Positions 11,170-22,519 of a DNA stretch of 64,000 nt are shown piece by piece; the first letter of the stretch is position 1, and every line of letters starts with the position of its first letter. The notes under the pieces were generated by a model. The model made no database searches, had not been told where the DNA came from, and saw nothing but the letters and a program-made list of their open reading frames with translations. The stretch comes from Pyrrhosoma nymphula. Its lineage: Eukaryota; Arthropoda; Insecta; Odonata; Coenagrionidae. Location of the stretch: assembly GCA_963573305.1 (NCBI GenBank), contig OY754329.1:47326417-47390416 (forward strand). The letters are read 5' to 3'. A program made the translations under genes and the position numbers.

Positions 11170-13450
11170 AGTTGCCACATGCATATACCCAAGGCCATAG
11201 CCTAGCCTATACCATTAATGAACGCATTGCAGCAGTGCTAAGGCGAGGTGATGCCCAAAATAACCTATTAAACAATTTTAGGTCCATTACTGCTCAACTG
11301 TTGATTACAGCTTTTAAAATTTATTGATAGTGCATAATGATCCCGAAATAGAAACGGAAATTCCTTCACAGCTGCTTTTTAACTCTCTGGTATCAGATAG
11401 GCGGTAAGTAAAAAATACATAAAAATAACCAAACTTAAAAGAGAGAGAACGAGGCGCTCTTTATAAAAGGTTTGTGGATATTCTGAATTTAATAAATTAG
11501 TGCGATGAAAAATTTATTACGGGGAAGTCTTTAATGATTAAGTGTGTTTAGTCTTCGATGGAAATTATGTTTATCTTGCTAAGGCTCACCCGGAGTAAAA
11601 ACTATCGGGATCGGCATTTCGATTTCCATGTCCGAAGCCCAAGTGATAAATGGTCCCGAGGCAGAAATCTGGCTGGCGATAAATTACCTATTACGGAGAA
11701 ATTTTCAACGAATGTGTCGACCAAAATTATGAGTTTCGAGACTTTGCCTTTCGGAGGGGAGAAAATGGTTGCATTCCCTTCGAATGAAGAGCCTTGTCTT
11801 TTGCAAGCCCATCTATTTCACACCATTACTCAATCTCTTAAACATTTCCTACCTTCCTTCCTTCCTCCTTTAATATACGTTTGCATTCCCCAAAGTATTC
11901 TGAGCGTGATCAGGGTTTGATTCCCATTAAATTAAACGACTGCCATTGAATGGCGCTTGAGTGTCAAAGCCATGCATGCCAAGTAAAAGTTGAAGATCTG
12001 TTAGGATTAGTCCCAGTTTAATAGATCCCATTGCTAGTTTTCTTTCAGTGCATATAAATAGAAATTCAAAGTGCAATAACTCTTGAAAATGAAGCTGAGC
12101 AATGGGTCACGAACAGAGCACATTAATACCAGAAAAACGAGGGTTTTTTGTGTAAATAGATTTTTCAAAAGTCAGAGTCGTAATACCGTCCATGAATATA
12201 TCAACTAGAAAATTTCGGAAGCATGGTGTAATAAACATCTGATAATATTGTTATAAATGTGCAGAAATTCGTAACACTTATACCCTAATGGCATAGCTGA
12301 GAGCCCTATCGCTATTATAATAGGTACTTAAATATATTACGCTGAATGAATTTCAGTTATTTTTCAATAATTTAGCTTCTGAAGCATAATCGCACATTCG
12401 GCTTAGAAATAAATCCACAAAAGATCCGAAAAGGTAAAATACAGAATATAGTGAGAGTAAATGGGAAATTCAAGCACAGGAGTTTTAAATACATATTATA
12501 GTCCATTACCCTTAGATAAGCATGAATTGGAATAATTATTTTCAAGCCAAGAATGTTAAATTAACCGCCGTGATGAGTATAGATATCAAAATGTTTATTT
12601 TTATTTTACTATTCCCATTTTTGCGAGAATTAAATATTCCTATCTATTCTCCAATGCCTGTATAGCCCCAATACTTCTCTTGCATTCTCGTCCACTGGTA
12701 CTAGGTGGAGAGACTGACGGATTTAAGAAAAGTTTGAAATCATAGGAACTGTCATGATATGTTATATCGATAATGAAAATCAACTTACACATAACTCCAT
12801 TGCCTTGAAAAAACGGAAAATAGATAATGTTTTCAAATATTGCTGTTTATCATTCACTCCGTTTCACATGTCTTTCATTTGCATCTGGATAACGCGAGTA
12901 ATGAAAATAATTTTATGTGAATCTCCATAAAAACCGCTTTCTTGAGAAAATTACCAGAGAGCACACACTGCGTCTCGTGTACGCTAGAGAGAATAAGCTC
13001 ATAAAATCAAAGCATAATTCCTCCTTACGCGTCCTCCTCATTTTTGGGTTAAATTTTAGCGGAGGGTGCCAAGGGTGTGACTGATACAAACGGAGATCGC
13101 AAACATTTCCCTCCCTTCTCCCAACGATCCCGACCGCCTAACCTTTAATTTAGTTCCAGGCGCATGCGCTGACTTAACGGTTGGCACTGAAAGTAGGAAA
13201 AATAGAAGAGCGGGGTTGCCAGGAGTATTGGTAAAGGGGGTGGATCTGGAGGTCAGAGGAGGAAACCGCTGGGTGTTGGCTCATGGTTTTCCTAGGTAGT
13301 GGGATGCGGTGAAGAAGGATGACGAATTTATTCCATGAGACATAAGAGAGAGAGGCTAAAGTGAAGGGCTGGGACGAGACGTATCTAAAGATGAAGTCCC
13401 AATGAGAATTTAAGGACGCACGCGGAGTTGGTTTATTCTAGGTATTTGAA
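11170..13450. other. No recognisable gene or element
   Basis: The longest frame is 11558-11920 plus (120 codons, no motif, no clear Kozak or splice context). A B-box-like GGGTTTGATTCCC occurs at about 11911-11923 without an A box. Otherwise AT-rich unique-looking sequence, with a more G/C-rich patch near 13030-13330. Confidence 0.45.
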
Positions 13451-13454
13451 TGCG

Positions 13455-13930
13455 TTTTATTGTTGTTAGGTAATCTACCGGTTAAAAATTCATAAAATGT
13501 GCTTGTAAAAATCCTCTAGATATTTACAAGCGCAGGGCCCTATCTACATACAATATTTCTTTCTTCATCTCAGCATACGTCCTTCCCTTCATGCCATCCA
13601 TCGAACCAATTCTCTTCCTTCCCCTTCCCCGCTAACTCAACATCCTCCCCTCTATCACAGCCTTAAGCAATCCTTCGCCTCTCACTATCTCCTCCAACCA
13701 CCTACTTTTTCTCCTTATAATTTCATACAGAAGTTTCCTTTCCTCAGCCACCGTACCAAAACCTTTTTTGTCGGCACACCCACTCGTTTTTTTTTCTATT
13801 TCCCGACCACCGCATCTTCACCATCCTCCTCAACATCCATATCTCGAAGGCTTGCAGCCTTATCTTGTCTTCCTTTCGCAGAGTCCACGGTACTACCCCA
13901 GAATTCATGTTCCCCCTAAATATTATCACT
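13455..13930 (-). mobile_element. RTE-type LINE fragment (3' end), minus strand
   Basis: Read on the minus strand, it has the C-terminal RTE block: GNMNSGVVPWTLRKEDKIRL, then QAFEIWMLRRMVKMRW near 13929-13790. This is followed by a region matching the AGGGAGGATGTTGAGTTAGC and GAAGGAAGAGAATTGG blocks of the other copies. The 3' end at 13455-13490 carries the family end AACCGGTAGATTACCTAA. The WTLRK.D..RL.AFE.W.LRRM signature is the post-RT region of RTE LINEs. Stops and indels show it is dead, and it is 5'-truncated. Confidence 0.75.
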
Positions 13931-13934
13931 CTTT

Positions 13935-14490
13935 TTAAGTGTTTCCATACGATTCAATTGTATGTTATGAGATTAGTACCTCTGTCTTCCAATGCAAAAA
14001 ACGCTGTGGATTCACAGAGCGAAGATACCTAATAAGTTAAGTGGATACTTAACCACGAAGTAGTCTACGGTAACCCCCAGTGGGTCCGCGGCTTCCTCAT
14101 AAGTGAGCCAACCCGAGTCTGTGTTTTATTTCGCTCAAAGGCTTATTGCGGTGATACGCACGCTGCGTGACCATGTTGCAGCTTTCCACAATCCTTTCCC
14201 CGACCAATGCCACGAAACCAATCAAGGTGGCAGTACCCGCAACAGGATGGGTAGCGTGAAAGCCAGCACCATAGTATGGTATCCAAGTAGGTTTAAATGT
14301 CCAAATTCTCAAAAATCTTGAACGGATAATAGTCTTTGTAATCAACTGCTGATAATGATTTTCCATTAATATTTATTTACTAGACATTCAGTCGAGTTAA
14401 AAGAAGTTCATTTTTCTTTGCATTTTTATACCCTAACATGGGTTAAAATAAACTTTTTTGAACGAAACGCCGCCCGGCTCTTGTAAATCC
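13935..14490. other. No recognised gene; short frames next to the YqaJ relic
   Basis: Frames at 14097-14366 (minus, 89 codons) and 14103-14321 (plus, 72 codons) overlap. The minus one lies just beyond the 3' end of the YqaJ relic on the same strand and could belong to the same former element, but I recognise no motif in it. Confidence 0.35.
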
Positions 14491-14494
14491 ATTG

Positions 14495-15035
14495 ATCTAC
14501 ACAGTTTACGATCGATTATTTCAGGCAGAAGAACTTCGTTGTAGAAAATACTAATTTAGGTTGCATTTTCTCTCACCAAAATTCGTCGTCTCTTAAAATT
14601 CTGGTAATACTTCAATCTTTCTTAGCCCATACCACAAAGTCACCGAATGGTGCACCTGTGATATGCAGTTGGCCTTGAACCTGGTAATAATAAATATGAC
14701 ATTTTTTATTGAAGATTTTGGTCAATACAATAGTACTTAATATTTTTTGCAGCCTCTTCTAACATAACATTTTCAGCAGACTTGGGACATTTCACTTCAA
14801 TAATGCCCCCATCATCAGTTATGCCATCCGGAGAAACGGCGAAGAAGCTCTGCTTCAGGTCAATGATGGAGATACCTGATGTCCTGAGATTTTCTCGTAC
14901 TGCCTTATCGCTTCCTTTTCGAGAATCTGCGCATACTGTGTCGCTTCATTACAAAACTTACTCTCGTGCAGTAGACGTTTTACAATCGGGGCCCATTTAC
15001 TTGTTCTACGCCTCTCTATGTATATCATAGATACT
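14495..15035 (-). pseudogene. YqaJ-type viral recombinase / exonuclease domain relic
   Basis: Minus-strand translation in broken frames matches the YqaJ nuclease fold. An N-terminal helix region occurs at about 14998-14873 (KWAPIVKRLLHESK, EKEAIRQYEKISG). The catalytic core at 14831-14784 reads PDGITDDGGIIEVKCP, which holds the D of PDG and the E-x-K of this restriction-like nuclease family. A YQVQGQLHITG block lies at 14689-14654, FVVWAKKD follows, and LLPEIIDR lies near 14530. Family members act as 5'-3' exonuclease partners in phage-type recombination, and versions occur widely in arthropod genomes, probably carried by mobile or viral elements. Frame changes and in-frame stops (for example TGA after VVWAKKD) make it a pseudogene. 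The surrounding host element is not identifiable. Confidence 0.8.
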
Positions 15036-15039
15036 GTTC

Positions 15040-15765
15040 AATATCATAACTCAATCAGAAACCTCATTATTGCCACCTATTGAACGGCTTCAAAAAATGT
15101 AACCAAAAAACAATGAAAGCGCAATGAACTTGGCGGGGCTGGTTCCGAGGTTGACGCCAACCGTTGTCTCGCCTTAACACGGGGTGAACCAATGGATCTT
15201 GAAAGCGGGTTTGAGGGGGGTTTGGCCGTATCCATGGCAGCCGACTGGAGTCGACAGTTCCATCTCGTCCTATGCCCGTCGAGGACACTCGAAGTCCCCT
15301 TATCCTCGGGGCAACCAAGTCGGGCTTCTGCGCTCTCAAGTACTTCCTTTTTCTATTCGCAAACGATGTAATCTGGAGCGCTAAGAAGGAGTGTACTTTT
15401 GTGAAGTTGATGGAAGGGTGAGAGAAACGATGTTACGTACTTGGACTTGGAAATAGGCCGATATTCACGTTTAAGAAGACCTGTAGTTGCCATCACTATT
15501 GACCAAAGCAAGCAAGTAGATTCATCAGAGTAAGGGTGTCACAGGAAGAAGAAAGAGTGGAGCCATGGGTACCTAATCAGACTAAAATAATAATTCCGAG
15601 ATACTTCTGAAGAAATTATTTCAGGTATTTACATATGTCGCCAAAATGTCACGAAAATTCACTGATGTGGACGCTAGAGAAATAAAAGTTGAGGCCAAAT
15701 TTTCCGCTATAAACATACGTAAAAAATTGTTGCCATATTCAATCCTCAAATGACCCTCGGAGGAA
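15040..15765. other. Unassigned, with a G/C-richer block
   Basis: The block 15120-15370 is clearly richer in G+C than its flanks and holds a 90-codon minus frame (15067-15339) and a 66-codon plus frame (15184-15384). Neither has a recognisable motif. The base composition differs from neighbours and could mark an unrecognised insertion or an exon-like remnant. Confidence 0.35.
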
Positions 15766-15768
15766 ATA

Positions 15769-16287
15769 GAAATATGACTCCACGGCTTGAATTGTGCGAA
15801 CGATTGTAACCACGTTTGTCTGCAGATTTTGTTTTCAGGCTCTTAAACTCGACAATCAACGTCGAAAGACCTGATCAAAGTTGGCGGATTATTTTTTTCA
15901 AACACAATATGCCTTCTCAAGTACCGTCTACTTAGATATTTATTCCTGTTATCTCACTTGCTCCCTTTTATCAATAGCGCATTCCAGAGTGTTGCTCTGC
16001 TATAAATTAACGAAAGAGTAACGCTTGAAAGAAATATGACTCCACGGCTTGAATTGTGCGCACGATTGTAACCACGTTTGTCTGCAGATTTTATTTTCAG
16101 GCTCTTAAGCTCGACAATCAACGTCGAAAGACCTGATCAAAGTTGGCGAATTATTTTTTTCAAACTCAATATGCCTTCTCAAGTACCGTCTACTTAGATA
16201 TTTATTCCTGTTATCTCACTTGCTCCCTTTTATCAATAGCGCATTCCAGAGTGTTGCTCTGCTATAAATTAACGAAAGAGTAACGCT
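15769..16287 (+). repeat. Tandem duplication, two 257-bp units
   Basis: Unit 1 is 15769-16025 and unit 2 is 16031-16287, with a 5-base TGAAA spacer (period 262). Both begin GAAATATGACTCCACGGCTT and end GAAAGAGTAACGCT. I count about five substitutions between them, so they are about 98% identical and the duplication is recent compared with other repeats here. No open frame or known element is evident inside the unit. Confidence 0.95.
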
Positions 16288-16289
16288 GG

Positions 16290-18670
16290 ATAAGCGGGGA
16301 GCATCGAGTTCTATGGGAGAAAGATTTTCCAGCAAGTCCAGTACGCTTTACGTACCGGTACGAGCCGTTTGAGTACACTTTTCGTAAATTATTTTATGTA
16401 CGACTTTTCCCTCTGGCTATGCCTTTGGTGTCGCTGGTTTTTGCCTTGCTTCTCAAAGCTTGCTTTCCATGTGATTCCGATCCGTGATTGGGTAGGTGTT
16501 TGAGAGAATTGAAACTGGTCGCATCTCCGTATCTTTATAGCGAGGACATCTGTCTCCAGCGTCGAAGGAAAAGGAATAAGAAGAAACCAGCAACTCCGAT
16601 AGAATCCAGTGATTCCCAAACCAGTTCTCAGATTCCCCAGTCACATTCCAGAGTTCCAGGGGCAGTGCAAGATCATTTCTAAAGTGCTTCACAGTGACCA
16701 CTACCCAAAGACGTTGAAATTTAACACATTTTATTTTCTATAGCATTTATCTTTACGCAATTTACCAAAAGTAAATTTTATTGTTCAAAGTCTATTTGTT
16801 GATATTCATTATTATTTATTGAAAATGTATTTACATATCTGGTGGCCTTACGGTGGTTTTGCAGGTTTCCCACCGTACTCCGAGTGAACACCTGGCCAAT
16901 ATCAATCCTTTTCTCTTGAAATAACAAGCCGAAGACCAATGTTACCACACCATGGAGAGACGAATTCCTTTAATGATGGCCACATTTTCTTTTGCTTTGT
17001 TATTGTTATTACTTGTTAAGATTTTGTTTCTTCTTATTATTCCTTTATTCTTCCGACTTTTTGCAATAAAACATGCACTGAAATAAATGTAGAGTAAGGA
17101 TCTAGGAAAAGGTCGTCGAAGAGCGTTCTCTGACCGCATCAGTCATCTTTCAATGCCGTCCCTGTATCATCATTCCATAGGAATTCCGATCCAACACACT
17201 CAATCGAGTCCCTTGACACATCGAGGATATTGATCCTCGCACGACTCATCAAGCGAAGTGGAACACAGTGATTCACGCACTACGCAGCTTCACACATCCT
17301 CATTCCTTCCAACCTCAGATTTGCGATCCGAAAACACGCCAGAAATGAGTCTAGGTGCATTTCCGGGCCTTGGAAATTTCCTCCGAAGTCGAGGCACACG
17401 GATTGTTTGTTTACGTTAAGAGACGGCTCCTCGTGTTGACTCTTCGCACCGCCCACACGCGGAGCGGGGACGGGAGTAGGAGATGGAGTCGCCCTGAAGA
17501 GTAGTGAGGGAATCTGGAGGGGGATGAGGCGAGAACTTCCACGTGGCCAATGCCCTCGGCTCAGATATTTCAAAGCAAGCCATTAACGCGTTAACATGTT
17601 TGTTTTTAGGGCTCCACAAAATTACATAAAATTAGCAGTTAATTCGTTTAATCTGAGGTACGAAAGCGTTGACGTAAGGAAACGTAAAAATGAATATTCG
17701 AAGGCAGCTGTAAATTACCGACATTATCTTTATGCCTTAAGAGGGCTCTCTTCCAACAACGTCAAGATTAAAGCTCCATCTTCTCATAAAGATCATGACT
17801 CTATCACTTGCCTCCTCTCAAAGAGCTAAATTACAACGTGAATCGAGCTACATTGCTTCAATCTCCACTAGAAGTCAGTTTTAGTACTTACAATAACGAA
17901 ATTCCTTCAAATTATCCTCTAATCCATCACTTATGTCAATAATAAAAGTCATTTTACCTTATAGTAATGATATCTTCCACCGATACATAGCTAGAAAACG
18001 ATCTGTGAAGTAGATAATATAATAGAGCCAAAGTTTTATGCTCTATCTACATTTTCTATATAAAGTTCTGAGTCGGAAACTAGATTTCACCGACCCTGAA
18101 CATTAGTCAAGTTAGGTCAAAATATATAGTAGGACAGTTTACTGTCGATCCTTGGTAGGAGGATACAACGAGAAATATAAAAGGAGAAATAACGAGAAGA
18201 ACCCGTAGAGCTGCACAAAATAGACTGGATTTCATCCAGAGGGTAGTTGAAAAATTATCGACCGAAATAGACGAAGATTTATTTCGATGAATCCGGACGC
18301 CATATGCTCTACTCCAGGAGAATTATGGACCAATATGAGAATAATTCAAACCTAAACCGTAAACCTTGTAGGAACAAAACATCATATTGTTTTTACATTT
18401 ATTAGTGGTTTCACACTCTGAATTTCTTTCCCCACAGAAGTCCCATGCTAACCCGGCTAAGTATTCTAAACGCAAAAATGGCTTCCGAAAAAGGGATCCA
18501 AGATTTCCAAAAGCCCTAAACCTAGAACCTAGAAGTTGGACCTAAACCTAGAAGTAATTTCACCATGAATATTAATTAAGATGTAATTAGAATGACTTTT
18601 GAGGATACCGGGACTAGCCACGGCATTACTTTCAAGGAGTCACCCTCAAGTGCCCAGACCCAAAAAAATC
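16290..18670. other. No recognisable gene or element
   Basis: Overlapping short frames at 16389-16701, 17280-17619 and 17596-17829 show no motif. The stretch 17430-17550 is G/C-rich with several CpG (GCGGAGCGGGGACGGG), which could be a regulatory patch, but nothing supports a promoter directly. The rest is AT-rich. Confidence 0.4.
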
Positions 18671-18674
18671 CACA

Positions 18675-18740
18675 GTAACTGGCTAAAACACTCGGCGTTA
18701 TATCGAGGGATTTGGGTTTGAGTCCCAGTCAAATGATTTT
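18675..18740 (+). repeat. tRNA-like head of a possible SINE, second locus
   Basis: An A-box-like TGGCTAAAACACTCGGC at about 18680-18696 is followed by a B-box-like GGTTTGAGTCC near 18717-18727. The spacing is short for a tRNA, and pairing arms do not close. This resembles the box pair at 10740-10790 and may be the same or a related SINE class. Confidence 0.35.
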
Positions 18741-19935
18741 TCCTCCGTAGAATTCCGCACTTACGTAATATTAATACCTAGGAAGGGAGCAGTTTGGCAT
18801 GTGAAAGCATTCTGAGAGCAACTTGCAGAGAAGGCATTTAAAAAGACAAATGCGTAAAGACCTGGAAGTTTAATCCGTGGTTAAATATTTTCTTAGTATG
18901 AAAACCGACGTTAATACGATTACCATTCGATAGTAAACACGTCAAATAACCTACAGAATGATGTAATACTGAAAACCCAAACTCTCATTTAAATTAAGGT
19001 TAACAAAGAGGTTTGAGTCATCTTGAAGTTAACGTTAACCAGACCTTATAAAACCGGACCTAAAAGTTTCAGGATTGAGGGTTCTTGTAACTCCAAATCA
19101 CCATAGCGTCGGTGATTTCACAACAAGCAGTCACTACTATAAAACGCTGTAGATGATAAAATGTGTGTATTCGCACAATATACAGAAATTTAATTATCAC
19201 TATTGGACTCTTAAAAAATAAACTACATTCAACTAAACTACTCTAAAAAACAGCCACTAAACCAAGTAATAAACTTTGTCAGATCCTATATTTAAAGATC
19301 ATAATGCAAATTCTTGGTGAATGCCTGCCTTATACCAACAAAGGATGACTCTGGGGAAATTTATTGAAGCCAAGATCAACAAAGGAAGCACTTTTTCTTT
19401 TGTTTTTCTTCATGGATACTCTTTCTGTAGTGGCATTCTCACTGCTTCCTCCTTCTCTTATTCTTTACCTCACCCTCTCCACTCTCATAAATTCTTCTAC
19501 ATTCACTTTCCAAATGACATTTTTTTTAATGCGTCACCAAAACTTTTCCTTCATTATATTCGTCAGTATGGCGTGTGAATTTCAGCGCAAATATTCCTTT
19601 CTCCCGCTCTCCCTCGATGAGATTTTTCAACTTCCCTGGAGTGAATTCATGGATCCCAACATCATTTATTTTCAAGAGGCAGAGATAGAAAGTAAGCTTG
19701 TGGGATTCATTCGTCTTCCTCGAAGACTTTTTACAGTGGCCAGGAAAAGGGTTAAAAACCTTTTATTCGAGGTATTTTTACATCGAAGGCTGAGTTAACC
19801 ATCGATTTCAGCAAGGTAAATACTTTGGGAAAACTCTCAAAACTTGTGTCCTGTTTATCACTTTGGTATTCAAGCAAGACTGTAACCTATGAGTTAAGCT
19901 GTAGTGAACTATATATATCCTGGTGTCAAAATGTA
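18741..19935. other. No recognisable gene or element
   Basis: The longest frames are plus-strand, 19321-19578 and 19364-19798 (144 codons, hydrophobic and Ser-rich start, no known domain). Their base composition is C/T-biased and the frames overlap in different phases. I do not call either a gene. Confidence 0.4.
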
Positions 19936-19943
19936 CCACAGAG

Positions 19944-20233
19944 CAGTGGCGTACGGACGGGAGGGAGGGGTTTGGGTTTAAACCCCCCCCCCCCAAACAT
20001 GTTTACCTGAATTCGTTTTCGTTCGCTTACCTGAACTAGCGTTTAGAATTTTGCTTATTGGGCTGAAAAATATAGTTGAATTCTATTCACAAAATGAGAA
20101 TGTTAATTTAATTATTGTTTTAGTGAATAATAATTTAAATATCATTTTATGATGATGCACAGAAATATTAATTAACCCCTCCCCAAGAAGTCAAACCCCC
20201 CCCTCCCAGAAGTCAATCCTGCGTACGCTACTG
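19944..20233. mobile_element. hAT-type MITE with 8-bp target-site duplication
   Basis: The element starts CAGTGGCGTAC and ends GTACGCTACTG, an 11-base terminal inverted repeat with one mismatch, extended by G-rich / C-rich subterminal arms (a run of twelve C near 19981-19994 and CCCCCCCCTCCC near 20197-20208). It is flanked on both sides by the identical octamer CCACAGAG (19936-19943 and 20234-20241). An 8-bp duplication with CAG(T/G)GGCG-like ends is the hallmark of hAT transposons. At 290 bp with no transposase frame it is non-autonomous. The perfect duplication suggests a comparatively recent insertion. Confidence 0.92.
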
Positions 20234-20244
20234 CCACAGAGTAA

Positions 20245-22095
20245 ACATAGAAAGGGAATATATACGACAAATAATCTAAGAAACACATAGCAATATATAA
20301 ATTGTTATTTCTAAGGAAGACCAAGGATGGAATAAATGATGGTTGAAATCACATATTTTAAAATTTCTTTAGTAGCAGTAGTTCCACTGAACTGACTGAA
20401 CAGGCTATATCTGATAGAGGTAACAAGATAGCATTTCATCGTCAAACGTTGAAACAAAGATATTTAAACAACTTAAATAATTATTTTTACGTAGTAATTG
20501 GCCAGGAATAATACAATTATTGTTTCTATGATAAACATGGCTCCTATCCTCATCACTATAAAATCATTATAGTGATTTAAAATATTTGTTTTTATTCTGT
20601 TTGTTTCCGCATCACTCATACTTGGCATAAATTGCTCCAAATCCATCACAGAATATTTCATGCAATACAATAGCACACGGCTATACCTTTTTATCGAAGA
20701 TATGAGTGATCACTCAATTTTCAAGCTTTCATTCACATGAAACAGTTAAAAGTGTCACTGGGATTTGGAATTCAGTGGCTGTAAATTATTTGGTGTACTA
20801 AGTTTCGAGAAAACGTTTCCTCTTTTTTACTCTCCTCGAAATATTTTCCCCTAGACCAGAAAACTTGCTGACGTAACCTCGCAGAGCAATATAAATTAAA
20901 TATAACGCAGAGATTTTTTATCTCCCTTAATTATTTTTCCTTTTTCGCATGAGTTTTCCGGCGAACTTTCTTCATAGGTCTCCAAGTTCATCTCCCTCCT
21001 CCCGTCCTCCAAGGGTCACGGATTCGGATGAACCCTTCTCCTTCGCACGATCACGGAAGGGATGAGATATGAAGCCCAGTGGACACTCGACCAGAGTGTC
21101 CACTGGGTATTTACTTTCAAAACTACTTTACTAGTATTCGCGCTTTTCAGTGAGGAAAATCACGTTTTTCAAGAAAATTGTATTACGTGGTCGGTTGTTA
21201 GCACGTTGCAACAATTTTCTCATAATATGAATTACTTTTGTGAATATCATATAAACTGATTCAGTTAATGTCTAAAACAAAGTTCAATATCGTAAAATTC
21301 ACAATTATTGGCGGTTTTTTACGGCCGAAAATCGCATTTTTCACGGTTTTCTTAGAGTTAAATGCAGAGCCATCAGTGTCATATTTTTTTAAAGCACGAA
21401 ATTGATAATTTAATTACTTTACGCGACAATAAATTACTTAAGTCCCAATAAGCCGCTTTTATTTTAATAAAAAGTTTAAAAATCAATTTTTTAAGTAAAT
21501 TTTCATTATAAATTTAACGAAAACCTTAAGTGATTGAGTGAATTAAATGTATCCGTCAATCGCTGAACACTTGTTGATATAGGGGTCTTTTTATCTTTCT
21601 GGCCTTCTCAACATCCTGATACTGGAAAGGATTTCAATGATTCGGAAGGATAAGTCGATAAGAACAGTATTAAGTGCTTAGAAAAGCACATTGTATACTA
21701 TTCATAGAAGACCGCCCAGAATTATTCCCAGGGCGAAATAAAACTGACTCATGTGCCAAATCAAAGTCAGATAGATCAACTGAGGGTCCACAGATAGCAA
21801 AATTAAACAAAAGCAAACGAATAAATTGTTTGGAAAAATGTGGTGTTACTTCTATCACCATGCTTTCCAGAAACATCCTCATAAACGGTGTTAGCACGTG
21901 TCGTGTCGAGTTAACTGGAACAGCTGCTTTAACATTAAAATTGCGGCTGGGACTTAGAAGTATTTATTCCTATGGGTTACAGTAAGAAACATAACATCTA
22001 AATGCCATACGAAAACGAGAGAAATAAAATTCAGATTAATGAGGCACACATTCCCCAAGAAGCCACCTATAAACAATCCTTGGCATGATGTTCTA
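20245..22095. other. No recognisable gene; one perfect hairpin inside
   Basis: Frames at 20473-20676 (minus), 21062-21259 and 21674-21985 (plus, 103 codons) lack motifs. The only structure is the perfect hairpin at 21075-21107, listed separately. The segment 21110-21550 is very AT-rich. Confidence 0.4.
21075..21107. repeat. Perfect 14-bp inverted repeat (hairpin)
   Basis: CCCAGTGGACACTC is followed by the 5-base loop GACCA and then the exact reverse complement GAGTGTCCACTGGG. No repeat copy of this motif was found elsewhere in the window. It could be a snap-back insertion made during repair; a small RNA hairpin is possible but unsupported. Confidence 0.9.
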
Positions 22096-22100
22096 TCCCC

Positions 22101-22126
22101 AATTCAATTCAAATTCAATTCAATTT
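22101..22126. repeat. AATTC-type pentanucleotide microsatellite
   Basis: AATTCAATTCAAATTCAATT continues to CAATTT: about five imperfect units. Confidence 0.8.
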
Positions 22127-22240
22127 AATATGAAATTGAGAAATTTAAGGAGAAATTAGTACATCTCTAAAATAATTTGTAAAAGTTTCCACTCGAAAAT
22201 AAATGTTATAATAACAATTAAATTGTTGAAAACTCTGCGA

Positions 22241-22516
22241 AGAACATAAAAAAGCAGCCGAGATGCTCTGATACAAGCATATGCAAAAATAAATTAAATT
22301 TGTATATATTACGAAAGACATATGTATACAGGAATTTATAGACAGGAAGGCATTATTATGACTTGTTATGAAACATAAAAAGAACATAAAAAATCAGCCG
22401 AGATGCTCTGATACAAGCATATGCAAAAATAAATTAAAATTGTATGTATTACGAAAGACATTTGTATACAGGAATTTATAGACAGGAAGGCATTATCATG
22501 ACTTGTTATGAAACAT
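22241..22516 (+). repeat. Tandem duplication, two 140-bp units
   Basis: Units 22241-22380 and 22381-22516 both start AGAACATAAAAAA and share GCCGAGATGCTCTGATACAA and GACAGGAAGGCATTAT. Only a few substitutions separate them (for example GCAGCC / TCAGCC, ATATATT / GTATGTATT). No coding content was seen. Confidence 0.95.
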
Positions 22517-22519
22517 TAT

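Noticed and set aside
11905..11930. B-box-like GGGTTTGATTCCC
   Set aside because: No A box upstream and no repeat partner in the window.
17430..17550. CpG-rich patch as promoter
   Set aside because: Short, with no TATA, initiator pair or downstream coding exon recognised.
19364..19798. A 144-codon plus frame with a hydrophobic N-terminal part, possible secreted protein
   Set aside because: The hydrophobic part comes from a C/T-rich tract that is open in two frames; no cysteine pattern or domain, so a gene is not supported.
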